A stretch of DNA of 64,000 bases. Origin: Xylanibacter ruminicola. GTDB taxonomy: Bacteria > Bacteroidota > Bacteroidia > Bacteroidales > Bacteroidaceae. The stretch is taken from NCBI RefSeq assembly GCF_900142525.1, contig NZ_FRBD01000010.1:62001-126000 (forward strand), read 5' to 3'. The notes under the pieces are model-generated. The model was not told where the DNA came from, did not search any database, and saw only the letters and a list, made by a program, of their open reading frames with translations. Shown one piece after another: positions 44,122-51,800 of the stretch; position 1 is the first letter of the stretch; every line of letters begins with the position of its first letter. A program made the translations under genes and the position numbers.

Positions 44122-44712
44122 TCAGTCTCTATTTTTCAAAACCACGAGTTTTGCATCTGCGCCATCTTTCCCGTATTCGCTAACAAGGATATAGTGCTCG
44201 TCACAAGCAATACCAAAACATCTGCCATCGCCCTTCTCAACTTGAGTCCCCCAATAGCTGGCGCTGTCATCAAGAAACTTAACAGAGTTGCCATTGACTT
44301 TATACGACATATTTACAAACGAGCCTTGCAGCACGAAAAGGTTGGTAATCTTTGGCATGTCCTTGATACCTAGAGCATTTATTTCCTCGATAAGCTGCTT
44401 TTTCAGAGGCGATGTAGCATGTGGCAGTTCGTCTGCAGGTAGTTGCCAACGCTTCAGGTTGGGGAAATACTTAAGAAGCTGCTGTTTGTACTCCTCTCGG
44501 GTTAGGCTCTGTCCTGTATTCTTGTTGAATTCATCTACGAACTGGGCGCAGAAATCCGCCATCTCTTCCATAGTAAAGTCGCCTGTAAACGCACCGTCTT
44601 TATAGCAGTAGATGCAATACTCTTCGCTTTTACTACCATCGGCATTCGTGCCGAGGACCTCGTTAGTCAGTGGCATTCCGCAACTCTGACAGAATTTTAT
44701 TTCTTTTTCCAT
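44122..44712 (-). CDS. Zinc-ribbon protein
   Basis: 196 residues. The N-terminus has a four-Cys zinc ribbon (CQSCGMPL, then CIYCYKDG) followed by a helical FTMEEMADFCAQFVDEFNKN region, as in the putative zinc-ribbon family (PF12674-like). The C-terminal 70 residues (NLFVLQGSFVNMSYKVNGNS onwards) are a separate small beta-rich unit I do not recognise. Role unknown. Confidence 0.85.
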   Translation of the reverse strand: MEKEIKFCQSCGMPLTNEVLGTNADGSKSEEYCIYCYKDGAFTGDFTMEEMADFCAQFVDEFNKNTGQSLTREEYKQQLLKYFPNLKRWQLPADELPHATSPLKKQLIEEINALGIKDMPKITNLFVLQGSFVNMSYKVNGNSVKFLDDSASYWGTQVEKGDGRCFGIACDEHYILVSEYGKDGADAKLVVLKNRD

Positions 44713-44742
44713 ATTTCTTCGATTAATTGTTTATTATCTTAT

Positions 44743-44859
44743 TTACAGCTCGACATATTCTTTGGGCTTAAAGTTGTCCTCCATGCACCACACATGAGCT
44801 TTTCCATGCTGCATACGGAACACCTTCAGGAAGCTGAAAAAAGCCTCGTCGCCCTGCTG
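44743..44859 (-). pseudogene. C-terminal remnant of a lost gene
   Basis: An open frame without start: QQGDEAFFSFLKVFRMQHGK, AHVWCMEDNFKPKEYVEL, stop. A stop codon lies directly upstream in frame. A -7-like TACTTTTGCAACG at about 44910, facing this remnant, may be what is left of its promoter. I do not recognise the family. Confidence 0.55.
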
Positions 44860-44914
44860 TCATATTCGTATTATCATTACAATTATCTATTATTCTGACG
44901 TTGCAAAAGTAGAG

Positions 44915-45436
44915 TTACTTCAATCTACCATTCAGAATCCTATTTCTGACGCATTTCACGGCGGGTTTGTAATAGTCTATCTCTATCGCCTCGAGGGTTC
45001 GTTTCAGTTCGTCCATCAGTTCTGGGTAGAAGCTACACATACGGAAGGCCAGTTTCATGCAGACCGACTGAATGCCAGGATACTCCTCGACGTCCAACAT
45101 ATGCTCAAAGCAGAAATCAAGAAAGTCTGTTCGCAGATCATCTTCAGACATCTTCAATCGCTCAACGACGTTCAGCGACAGTCGCCTAACGGATGAGTTA
45201 TCTGTCTGCATGGCCTGGTCGATGAATTCATTTTGTATCACCTGTAGCTGCGACAATTCTTCTTTGCTGGCCTTGGTCAGTCCCCATAAGGAACTTCTTG
45301 CCACGCGATAATCCTGACTGAATGCATACTGACGAGCGAAATCAAGGAAATCGCCACTTGCCTTTACTTCCTGGTAGATCTCCTGTGCTCCTCCCTCGCT
45401 GAACGTCTGTCTAAGTCTCTCTTCGGTAATGGCCAT
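44915..45436 (-). CDS. Helical-repeat (HEAT-like) protein, intact paralogue
   Basis: 173 residues from ATG 45436 (MAITEERLRQTFSEGGAQEI); earlier in-frame codons lie in the promoter. The rest is all helical with paired helices (RVARSSLWGLTKASKEELSQ, SSVRRLSLNVVERLKMSEDD, QSVCMKLAFRMCSFYPELMD), like a HEAT/adaptin-type solenoid. Function is unknown. Two partial copies of this gene lie at 42549 and 47611, so it belongs to a locally duplicated and decaying family. It is the first gene after the LytTR-box promoter at 45480. Confidence 0.8.
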   Translation of the reverse strand: MAITEERLRQTFSEGGAQEIYQEVKASGDFLDFARQYAFSQDYRVARSSLWGLTKASKEELSQLQVIQNEFIDQAMQTDNSSVRRLSLNVVERLKMSEDDLRTDFLDFCFEHMLDVEEYPGIQSVCMKLAFRMCSFYPELMDELKRTLEAIEIDYYKPAVKCVRNRILNGRLK

Positions 45437-45479
45437 ATTTATTATATTTACTTTCTTATATTTTATTGTTTTGACGATG

Positions 45480-45547
45480 CAAAGATACAGATAGTTGCGA
45501 ATATTACCAAACATCTGGGATATTTTGTACCATTCTGTGACGAATGG
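45480..45547 (-). promoter_or_regulatory. Promoter A with LytTR-type box
   Basis: Minus strand: CCATTCGTCACA (45547-45536), ATATCCCAG, TTTGG as -33, TATCTTTG (45487-45480) as -7. From the last base of the box to the first base of the -7 is 49 bp, identical to promoters B and D. The box resembles the CCGTTCGTC site of AlgR, a LytTR protein. Confidence 0.75.
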
Positions 45548-45559
45548 CGATAAATCAAT

Positions 45560-45622
45560 GCAGCACGCATCATCACGACGAATGCTGCATTTTAGTTTCA
45601 TTCTAACTTGATATTAACAAAA
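45560..45622 (-). repeat. Repeated 3' element with hairpin, copy 1
   Basis: Read on the minus strand: GTTTTGTTAATATCAAGTTA, GAATGAAA, then the stem GCAGCA...TGCTGC with inner CGTC/GATG. It starts three bases past the stop of the 45625 membrane gene. The copy at 54657-54723 follows another gene in the same way. Inner-stem change GACG to GATG keeps pairing by a G-U wobble. Confidence 0.75.
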
Positions 45623-45624
45623 CC

Positions 45625-46233
45625 TTATTCTTCAAATTCCTTCAGTTCTTCCAGTCCGCGTTCTATCTCCTGCATCTGCTGGGTGTGACGGCGACGCTGC
45701 CACAATCCGATAACAAAAGCTAGAGCAAAGGTGAGCAAGGTGAGACCTACTACTACCCAAACGCGATTGTTGAATCCATAGTCTACAGCTGTATTGAAAC
45801 CAAGCTCAGAGATGTAGAAACCTACAAAGCCCAGAGTTACACCTGTGATAGTCCAGTAAGGGTCGTCGTGGCAAGCCTTCTTGTATTTCAATACCAAGCG
45901 GTTGAGTTCGCTTACGTTCTTGCCATCAACATCGAACTTAGACAGTAGCATGAGTTTCCTTACAACAGGAATCAATCCGATGAACATCACTGCCTCAACA
46001 ATCACAAACGATGTGGTAGAGATTGGGGTATGCATCCAGACGTATGGGAAAACAAAACCTATGATAACCAGGCTCACTACGAAGTTGTAGATGTTATGCC
46101 CCACGATGCCGTTGAAAGCCGACTTGGTTTTCTGAGATACCATCTCCTTAACCATACGCATATTCACTATTTCTGTTTCTGCCAGACGCTTATCAAGAGC
46201 GTTCCAACTGGTCTTCAAATCGTCAAGTTCCAT
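45625..46233 (-). CDS. Four-helix membrane protein, probable partner of the adjacent sigma factor
   Basis: 202 residues. An N-terminal soluble segment (MELDDLKTSWNALDKRLAET) is followed by four predicted membrane helices (about 50-68, 74-95, 131-150, 158-178) and a charged C-terminal tail. The gene starts 11 bp after the ECF sigma gene, the usual position of an anti-sigma factor, and its short N-terminus could bind the sigma. No zinc-finger anti-sigma motif is present. Confidence 0.75.
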   Translation of the reverse strand: MELDDLKTSWNALDKRLAETEIVNMRMVKEMVSQKTKSAFNGIVGHNIYNFVVSLVIIGFVFPYVWMHTPISTTSFVIVEAVMFIGLIPVVRKLMLLSKFDVDGKNVSELNRLVLKYKKACHDDPYWTITGVTLGFVGFYISELGFNTAVDYGFNNRVWVVVGLTLLTFALAFVIGLWQRRRHTQQMQEIERGLEELKEFEE

Positions 46234-46244
46234 AATCTTACAAT

Positions 46245-46736
46245 TTAACTGTTAGACATTTGCTTCAATTTTTCTCTAATACGATTGAGTTTAACGGCTA
46301 CATTAGCCTTAGAGATGCCGAGTATATCGGCCATTTCCTGATAGCTACGCTCTTCAAGCCAGAGGAGGATCAGCGCGCGTTCCAATTTCCCCAGTTGGTT
46401 GATGAGGTTGTAGAGATACTTGAGCCTTGCTTCTGTCTCCTCGTCGGTCTCCAGACTGCCTGCTATCTGAGCCGTCATAGGTACGGTCTGTGGGCGAGTG
46501 TTGGAGTGACGCAAGAACGAGATGCAGGTGTTCATGGCGATGCGATACACCCAAGTGTTAAGAGAACTGTCGCCACGATAGCGAGGGAAGCTTTTCCACA
46601 GGTTTAGCACCGTTTCCTGAAACAGGTCGTTCAGGTCGTCTTGATCATTGGCATACATGTAACACACCTTGTAGATGGTACGTTTCTGCTCCTCGATCAT
46701 GCTCAGGAATTCTTTCTCTAATTCTTTTGTTTCCAT
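46245..46736 (-). CDS. ECF RNA polymerase sigma factor
   Basis: 163 residues. Region 2 (MIEEQKRTIYKVCYMYANDQ, DDLNDLFQETVLNLWKSFPR, TWVYRIAMNTCISFLR) and region 4 (QLGKLERALILLWLEERSYQ, EMADILGISKANVAVKLNRI) are complete. It is the third ECF-type regulator in the window. Target promoters are not evident. Confidence 0.93.
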   Translation of the reverse strand: METKELEKEFLSMIEEQKRTIYKVCYMYANDQDDLNDLFQETVLNLWKSFPRYRGDSSLNTWVYRIAMNTCISFLRHSNTRPQTVPMTAQIAGSLETDEETEARLKYLYNLINQLGKLERALILLWLEERSYQEMADILGISKANVAVKLNRIREKLKQMSNS

Positions 46737-46792
46737 CGTTTTAACTCTTTCGTTTGACCTATTAGTCGCAGAAAAAGTGAAATAATTACAGA

Positions 46793-47160
46793 TTATCTAA
46801 TTTTTTTACGATAGTTAGCCCCCACCTTGACCTGTGGACGATTAAAGTCATAACGCAAGTCGCGCTCGTTAGCCAGCGTCAGGTCGAGACTCAATCCATC
46901 GCCTTGCAACTTTCGAGTGCGGATACGTACCACGGCTCTGACCTGGGCATCGTATTGGGCACCTGGATTGTTGATCACCTCTACATCGCGTATGTCCTCA
47001 CTACGCAGACGCTTCAGTTCACTATCATCGCGCATCAGTCGCCCCTAATGACAACCTCCTTCAACTCCAACAATCTATCCACCGAGTCCAGTGGTTCCTG
47101 TGCTTGTGCCCTGCCCGCCATGCAGACAAAGGCTAAGGCTGAAAACAATAATCTTTTCAT
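46793..47160 (-). pseudogene. Internally deleted TonB-receptor-like (OMP_b-brl_3 type) gene
   Basis: The 5' part encodes a signal peptide (MKRLLFSALAFVCMAGRAQA) and LLELKEVVIRG. The frame then shifts at 47040 into RLMRDDSELKRLRSEDIRDV EVINNPGAQYDA, a later plug segment, and stops after VGANYRKKIR. Roughly 80 plug residues and nearly the whole barrel are missing. Both pieces belong to one family, so this is a decayed gene. It is driven by promoter C. Confidence 0.85.
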
Positions 47161-47185
47161 CATATACTTTTTAAATAAATCGCTG

Positions 47186-47284
47186 CAAAAGTACAAATAA
47201 CTCCATATTTCACCAAACTTTTGGGATATTCTTTGCAAGCAAAGCGACCAAAGGTCGAGCGCTGCACCATTCTGTGACAGATGA
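47186..47284 (-). promoter_or_regulatory. Promoter C with LytTR-type box, interrupted
   Basis: Minus strand: TCATCTGTCACA (47284-47273), GAATGGTGCA, a 31-bp insert, then GAATATCCC, TTTGG and -7 TACTTTTG (47193-47186). The box-to--7 distance is 80 instead of 49; removing 31 bp restores it exactly. Confidence 0.72.
47232..47262 (-). repeat. 31-bp hairpin-family element inserted in promoter C
   Basis: Minus strand GCGCTCGACCTTTGGTCGCT then TTGCTTGCAAA. It shares CGCTCGACCTTTGG..GCTTGCAA with the type copy at 12115-12166. TGCA occurs on both sides of the insert, possibly a 4-bp target duplication. Confidence 0.7.
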
Positions 47285-47362
47285 CATATAATACCATGAT
47301 AATTATTTTGCGGAATCAAGAAAAGAATGTATTTTTGCAACGAGAAAGTTTATGTTTCCAGT

Positions 47363-47435
47363 CTGAGTACACAAGTTTTAAGCGCAGAAACATGTGTTTT
47401 CGGTGCAGAAACATAAGTTTACAGTGCGGAAATAT
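47363..47435. repeat. Tandem 21-bp repeat array
   Basis: GCAGAAACAT begins at 47384 and 47405, GCGGAAATAT at 47426 and a weaker CTGAGTACAC at 47363: four units at a constant 21-bp period, each with an (A)AGTTTT-like second half. The 47285-47610 stretch has no gene otherwise. Confidence 0.7.
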
Positions 47436-47610
47436 AAAATAGTACGAAGGAGAAAGAAAAAATAATTGAGTATAAACAACAAAAGGAATACGGTGTACGA
47501 TAGTGAGGAATATGGCGATAACTTAGATTGGACAAAAAGTGACTATCATGAAATGTTATAAAGCCATTGCTTCTATGCGAACTTTGGGACCGCGATGTTC
47601 GATGGTCGCA

Positions 47611-47652
47611 TCATGTGTTCAAAGCAGAAATCAAGGAAATCTGTTCGCAAAC
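47611..47652 (-). pseudogene. Internal fragment of a paralogue of the 44915 gene
   Basis: About 41 bases match 45099-45140 in the intact gene with about six differences, and encode the FLDFCFEHM-type segment. Nothing recognisable of the gene remains on either side. Confidence 0.65.
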
Positions 47653-47654
47653 GG

Positions 47655-48173
47655 TTATAGGCATAATTGCATTACTCTTACAGGGCGGTCTGAGCCGACT
47701 TCCAGATTAGGACAGAGCGTTTCCTTGCCTGTGTCAACGAATCCGCATTTCTCCATCACGCGACCGGACGCTGGGTTTGAAGGAAAGTAGTCACCCCAAA
47801 GCACTGTGAAACCCTTTTCATTGAAACAATAGTCGATGACCAGCTGAAGGGCTTCCGTACAGATGCCTTTGCCCCAAAACGGGCGGGCTATCCAATAACC
47901 TACCTCCGCCTGGTCTTCGGCTATCTTCAGGTTTGATGCGGATGCTGGGAGGTAGCCCACACAGCCAATGGGCTGACCAGACTCTTTCCATATGACAGCC
48001 CACATCCCTTCTGTGTTGAAAACAGTTCGAATAATCTCCAAACTCTCCTCCACAGACTGATGTGGTGGCCATCCGGCACGAGGTCCTACTTCAGGGTCGC
48101 TGGCGTATTTAAACAGCGCCTCAGCATCACTCTCCATCCAAGGGCGTAATAGTATTCTTTCTGTTTCCATCAT
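47655..48173 (-). CDS. GNAT family N-acetyltransferase (RimJ/RimL type)
   Basis: 172 residues; the most likely start is ATG 48173 or 48170 (METERILLRPW). Acetyl-CoA binding region VGYWIARPFWGKGICTEALQ and FYPSN-like end (FPSNPASGRVMEKCGFVDTG) are standard for the RimJ/RimL acetyltransferases that modify protein N-termini or small amines. Substrate unknown. The gene begins inside the 3' end of the preceding frame. Confidence 0.88.
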   Translation of the reverse strand: MMETERILLRPWMESDAEALFKYASDPEVGPRAGWPPHQSVEESLEIIRTVFNTEGMWAVIWKESGQPIGCVGYLPASASNLKIAEDQAEVGYWIARPFWGKGICTEALQLVIDYCFNEKGFTVLWGDYFPSNPASGRVMEKCGFVDTGKETLCPNLEVGSDRPVRVMQLCL

Positions 48174-48387
48174 TATCATTAATTCTACAATATAATATTC
48201 GTTTCACTCCAGGAATCATTCTGACCACCCATGTCAGGAGGAAGGAAAGGATGGTGGTGACGATTCCGATGAAAAGAAACTTTCCAAAGGCGCCCATCCA
48301 GATGCTGTCAACTACATTCTGCAGAACTATCATCAACAAGACGGTCAGACAAACCTTCAGATTGTCGAGATAATGTAGACGTTGCAT
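48127..48387 (-). pseudogene. Internally deleted acyltransferase-3-like membrane protein
   Basis: 86 residues. MQRLHYLDNLKVCLTVLLMI is the start of acyltransferase family 3 proteins (normally about 350-380 residues with ten helices), but after residue 24 it jumps to FGKFLFIGIVTTILSFLLTW VVRMIPGVKRIL, their end. The frame stays open across the junction, so a shortened two-helix protein may still be made. Confidence 0.7.
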
Positions 48388-48396
48388 TTAATTATC

Positions 48397-49014
48397 TTAC
48401 AACTTGTTGATTTCATCTTGCAGACGCTGAAGGAACTTGGCTGCATGGCCACCATCCATCTGAACATGGTGGAACTGGAGCGATATGGGCAGAGTGGTCT
48501 TAAACCAACCCTTGCGATATCTGGCCCAAGCCAAGAATGAATTGTTGAACTTGCCGCTATATTGGTTTACTATACAGTCAATCTCTGTATGCACTAGGGT
48601 TGATGTTCCAATAATCATATAGTCTTCAAGGAAAGAGCTCTTACATTCACTGGCGGCCTGAGCGGTCAGCTTCTGGTAATCATTATTGAACTGCTGCAAG
48701 TCGTCAGAATAAGGAATATCACATGAGCTGATGTCGCCCTTGCTATTCTCCACGATGACATTGATGGCAAGTCTATCGAACTGGAATAGTTTGCCATTTT
48801 CTAGCAATAGGTAGAACTCCTTAATATCCTTGGCTGCCTTGCCTATGCACCAGCACATCAGCACGTTAAACTTCACACCACTCTTCTTACTGACTTTTAC
48901 CAAGCGTGTAACATCAAACGTCTTCACCAAAGTCACCATTGGCACGGGTGATGACATCCACATGTTGAATGCATTAGCACGGATACTTTCTTGAGGATTA
49001 ATTTCTTTTTTCAT
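48397..49014 (-). CDS. Chloramphenicol acetyltransferase-family (CatA-like) acyltransferase
   Basis: 205 residues, the size of CAT trimers. The catalytic HHxxxDG is intact: FHHVQMDGGHA (His183, Asp187). The N-terminus NAFNMWMSSPVPMVTLVKTF D differs from classical CAT (which has a longer hydrophobic antibiotic pocket), so this is likely one of the many chromosomal relatives with unknown acyl acceptor; chloramphenicol resistance should not be assumed. Starts three bases past the DUF2461 stop. Confidence 0.85.
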   Translation of the reverse strand: MKKEINPQESIRANAFNMWMSSPVPMVTLVKTFDVTRLVKVSKKSGVKFNVLMCWCIGKAAKDIKEFYLLLENGKLFQFDRLAINVIVENSKGDISSCDIPYSDDLQQFNNDYQKLTAQAASECKSSFLEDYMIIGTSTLVHTEIDCIVNQYSGKFNNSFLAWARYRKGWFKTTLPISLQFHHVQMDGGHAAKFLQRLQDEINKL

Positions 49015-49017
49015 AGT

Positions 49018-49743
49018 TTATTCGTAATCGTCGATGACGGAGTTCATCATGTCCATCATGGGCTTGGCGGCACGGAACATGCGTTCCATCTCGTCGAGCC
49101 AATCATCGCTCTCGAAGAAGGTGTTTGATACTGCATGCCAACAGCAGTAATCTTTGAGTCGTAGGTACTTGACGTATGGCCAATCCTTAGGGAATCCTGC
49201 TGGGCAGGTTTTAAGCTTGGCCAATCCGAAACCTTGGGGCTGGTCCCAACTGTCAATATTGGTAGGTTCTTTGAAGCTACTTGCCTCGTCGCTACCAAAG
49301 TACTTCTGGAATTCCTCGTTCTCTACGCATTTGAGCCACTCTGCTGTATTACCCATCATCTCATTACGGCACGAGGTAAGGATATTGGTGGGCAACCAGT
49401 AGTTGCCCACAGCCAATATGCAGTGATCGGGTTCAAAATGCAGATAGTATCCACCTCTAAGCGCCTTCTTGCTTTTGGCATTGATATAGGCGCCGAGGTG
49501 GTTCTTGTATGGCGACTTGTCAGGAGAGAATCGAGTATCGCGATAGAAGCGATAGGTACAATCCTTTACCTGCACGTGGGCAATCTCAGGGTCGAACGTC
49601 ACAATGCGCTCAATAGCCTGCTGTACGCCCTTTTCAAACTCGGCTCTTACTGCCTCGTATTCTTTCTTATTCTCCTGAAACCATTCACGGTTATTGTTTG
49701 CCATCACCTGGCGCAGGAAACTCAATATTCTCTTCTGATCCAT
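49018..49743 (-). CDS. DUF2461 family protein
   Basis: 241 residues from ATG 49743 (MDQKRILSFLRQVMANNNREW). The DUF2461 pattern is clear: NNNREWFQENKKEYEAVRAE, YRFYRDTRFSPDKSPYKNHL, GGYYLHFEPDHCILAVGNYW. No signal peptide. Function unknown. In the same run of same-strand genes as the M13 peptidase. Confidence 0.92.
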   Translation of the reverse strand: MDQKRILSFLRQVMANNNREWFQENKKEYEAVRAEFEKGVQQAIERIVTFDPEIAHVQVKDCTYRFYRDTRFSPDKSPYKNHLGAYINAKSKKALRGGYYLHFEPDHCILAVGNYWLPTNILTSCRNEMMGNTAEWLKCVENEEFQKYFGSDEASSFKEPTNIDSWDQPQGFGLAKLKTCPAGFPKDWPYVKYLRLKDYCCWHAVSNTFFESDDWLDEMERMFRAAKPMMDMMNSVIDDYE

Positions 49744-49758
49744 CGTCAAATAGTTATT

Positions 49759-51774
49759 TTACCAAATATGTGCGCGCTGTTCAGCAGGCACAAACATCTT
49801 GTCACCCTTCTTAATGCCAAAGGCTTTGTACCAAGAATCAATCATAGGTAGGGCAGCCATCACACGGATACGGTTAGGCGAGTGAACATCACTGTTTACA
49901 ATATCAGCGATGTACTCTGGTGTAGAGTTGCTGGCCCAAACACGAGCGTATGCCAGATAGAAGCGCTGGGCAGGGGTAAAGCCTTCAACCTTCTTCAAAG
50001 GCTCCTGCTTCATGCGGTTCTCGTAGGCACGATAGGCAATCTTCAGTCCGCCGTTATCACCAATGTTCTCGCCCAGTGTCTTCTGTCCGTTCACCTTCAA
50101 ACCAGGCACTGCTTCCTGCTTTGAGAACCAATCGGCCAATACCTTGGTACGCTCATCATATTTAGTCTTGTCGTCGGCAGTCCACCAGTTCTTCAGGTTA
50201 CCATCCTTATCAAACTGACAGCCTTGATCATCGAATCCGTGACTCATTTCATGCCCTATCACTACGCCGATAGCACCATAGTTGCTAACGTAGTCGGCCT
50301 CAGGATCAAAGAATGGAGGCTGCAGAATAGCGGCAGGGAAGTTGATGCTGTTGAACATGGGGTTGTAGAAGGCATTAACAGTCTGTGGTGTGCAGGCCAT
50401 CATGGTCTTATCCACAGGCTTGCGCCAATATTTGCGGAAGACAGCCTTAGTGGCCTCCTGATTGATGCGGATATAGTTCTCGATAAGGTTCTCGCTCTCG
50501 CGGATATCTACAAACTTCTCCATATCCTCCCACTTGTCGGGGTAGCCCACGTTGATGTACATAGCGTGAAGCTTCTCAATTGCCTTGGCTTTGGTCTCCT
50601 CGCTCATCCAGGTGTTTTCCTTCAGGCGATCTTCAAAGGCCTGCTGCAGGTCTTTAACCAGGCGATATACACGCTGCTTGCTGCTCTCAGGGAAGTACTC
50701 CTTAACATAGAGTTTACCAACGGTCTCGCCCAGACTTCCACTGATTTCAGATACAGCACGCTTCCAACGAGGTTTCTGTTCCTGTACGCCAGAGATGACT
50801 TTGTTGGCCTCGAAAGCACGATCGGTAAAGGCATCTGACAGATAGCCAGAGAATGCTTTAATAACATGCAACTCCATATAGGCCTTCAGATCATCTATGC
50901 TGGTATTGGCCAGAATGTCCTCTACTACGTGCAGAGGCTCTAGCTGACTTACGTTAACGGTATCGATATCCTTTGGATAGTCCATAGCATCGCGATAAGC
51001 TACCCAGTCGATACCCTTAAAGTCCTTCAGCAGCTGCTCCCAAGTCATGATGTGGATGGTGAGCATGGGATTACGCCTTGCAACCTGGTTGAGTGTCTTC
51101 ACACCAATCTTATGTTCGATAGCCCACTCTGCCTGCATCATGCGCTCGGCATCGGCATCGTTGTAGCCTACCATCTTCAGGTAGTCTTTGTTCAGACTCT
51201 TGATGGCTTCTACTACCTTCTTCTGACTCTCGTTAGGTTCGGCATAATACTCCTGAGCCAGTGATGCTCCACCATGACCTACGCCCATCATAAACTCTGA
51301 CGACTTGAATGGATTCAGACTTAAATTCATGCCGAAAGGAGCAGTATTGAATCCCTTGCTGTCGAACTCGTACATCAGTTTCAGCAACTCCTCACGGGTT
51401 TTCAATGCACGAACCTGCTTAAGATAAGGCAGAATAGGCTCGTAGCCCATCTTATTGCGGCCTACGCTATCCATATAAAGGCGATAGAGTGTGCCAATCT
51501 TCTGTCCGTCGCTACCCTGAGGCAGATCTTTCTTATCTGCATACATCATGATAAGTTCGTTGATGCGCTTCTTGTTCAACTCTTCAAGATCAGTAAATGC
51601 ACCGTTCTCTGCATGCTGCTTGTCGAGTGGGTTAGCCTTCAGCCATCCACCAACGGCATACTGCCAGAAGTCGTCACCAGCTTTTACACTGGGGTCCATG
51701 TTAGCTTTCAAACCTTGTGCCGAGCCAGCCACACTTATAAGGGCCAAAGCAACGGCGAAAAATAGTTTTTTCAT
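49759..51774 (-). CDS. pepO: M13 family zinc metallopeptidase (neprilysin/PepO-like)
   Basis: 671 residues with signal peptide (MKKLFFAVALALISVAGSAQ). The zinc motif HExxH is in VVIGHEMSHGFDDQG (His508, Glu509, His512), the third ligand is in GENIGDNGGLKIAY, and NAFYNPMFNSINFPAAILQP is the substrate-binding strand; the C-terminal W is conserved. It cleaves small peptides in the periplasm. Length is normal. It starts 26 bp after the Ntn hydrolase gene. Confidence 0.95.
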   Translation of the reverse strand: MKKLFFAVALALISVAGSAQGLKANMDPSVKAGDDFWQYAVGGWLKANPLDKQHAENGAFTDLEELNKKRINELIMMYADKKDLPQGSDGQKIGTLYRLYMDSVGRNKMGYEPILPYLKQVRALKTREELLKLMYEFDSKGFNTAPFGMNLSLNPFKSSEFMMGVGHGGASLAQEYYAEPNESQKKVVEAIKSLNKDYLKMVGYNDADAERMMQAEWAIEHKIGVKTLNQVARRNPMLTIHIMTWEQLLKDFKGIDWVAYRDAMDYPKDIDTVNVSQLEPLHVVEDILANTSIDDLKAYMELHVIKAFSGYLSDAFTDRAFEANKVISGVQEQKPRWKRAVSEISGSLGETVGKLYVKEYFPESSKQRVYRLVKDLQQAFEDRLKENTWMSEETKAKAIEKLHAMYINVGYPDKWEDMEKFVDIRESENLIENYIRINQEATKAVFRKYWRKPVDKTMMACTPQTVNAFYNPMFNSINFPAAILQPPFFDPEADYVSNYGAIGVVIGHEMSHGFDDQGCQFDKDGNLKNWWTADDKTKYDERTKVLADWFSKQEAVPGLKVNGQKTLGENIGDNGGLKIAYRAYENRMKQEPLKKVEGFTPAQRFYLAYARVWASNSTPEYIADIVNSDVHSPNRIRVMAALPMIDSWYKAFGIKKGDKMFVPAEQRAHIW

Positions 51775-51800
51775 CTTGTTGTTATTGTTTGTTTAAACGA

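Noticed and set aside
44122..44712. Antirestriction or phage origin for the zinc-ribbon gene
   Set aside because: No phage genes are nearby and the gene shares an operon with a YjdF-type gene and hydrolases.
48397..49014. Chloramphenicol resistance gene
   Set aside because: The catalytic motif is present, but the N-terminal half is unlike classical CAT and the gene lies in a chromosomal enzyme operon; calling resistance would go beyond the sequence.
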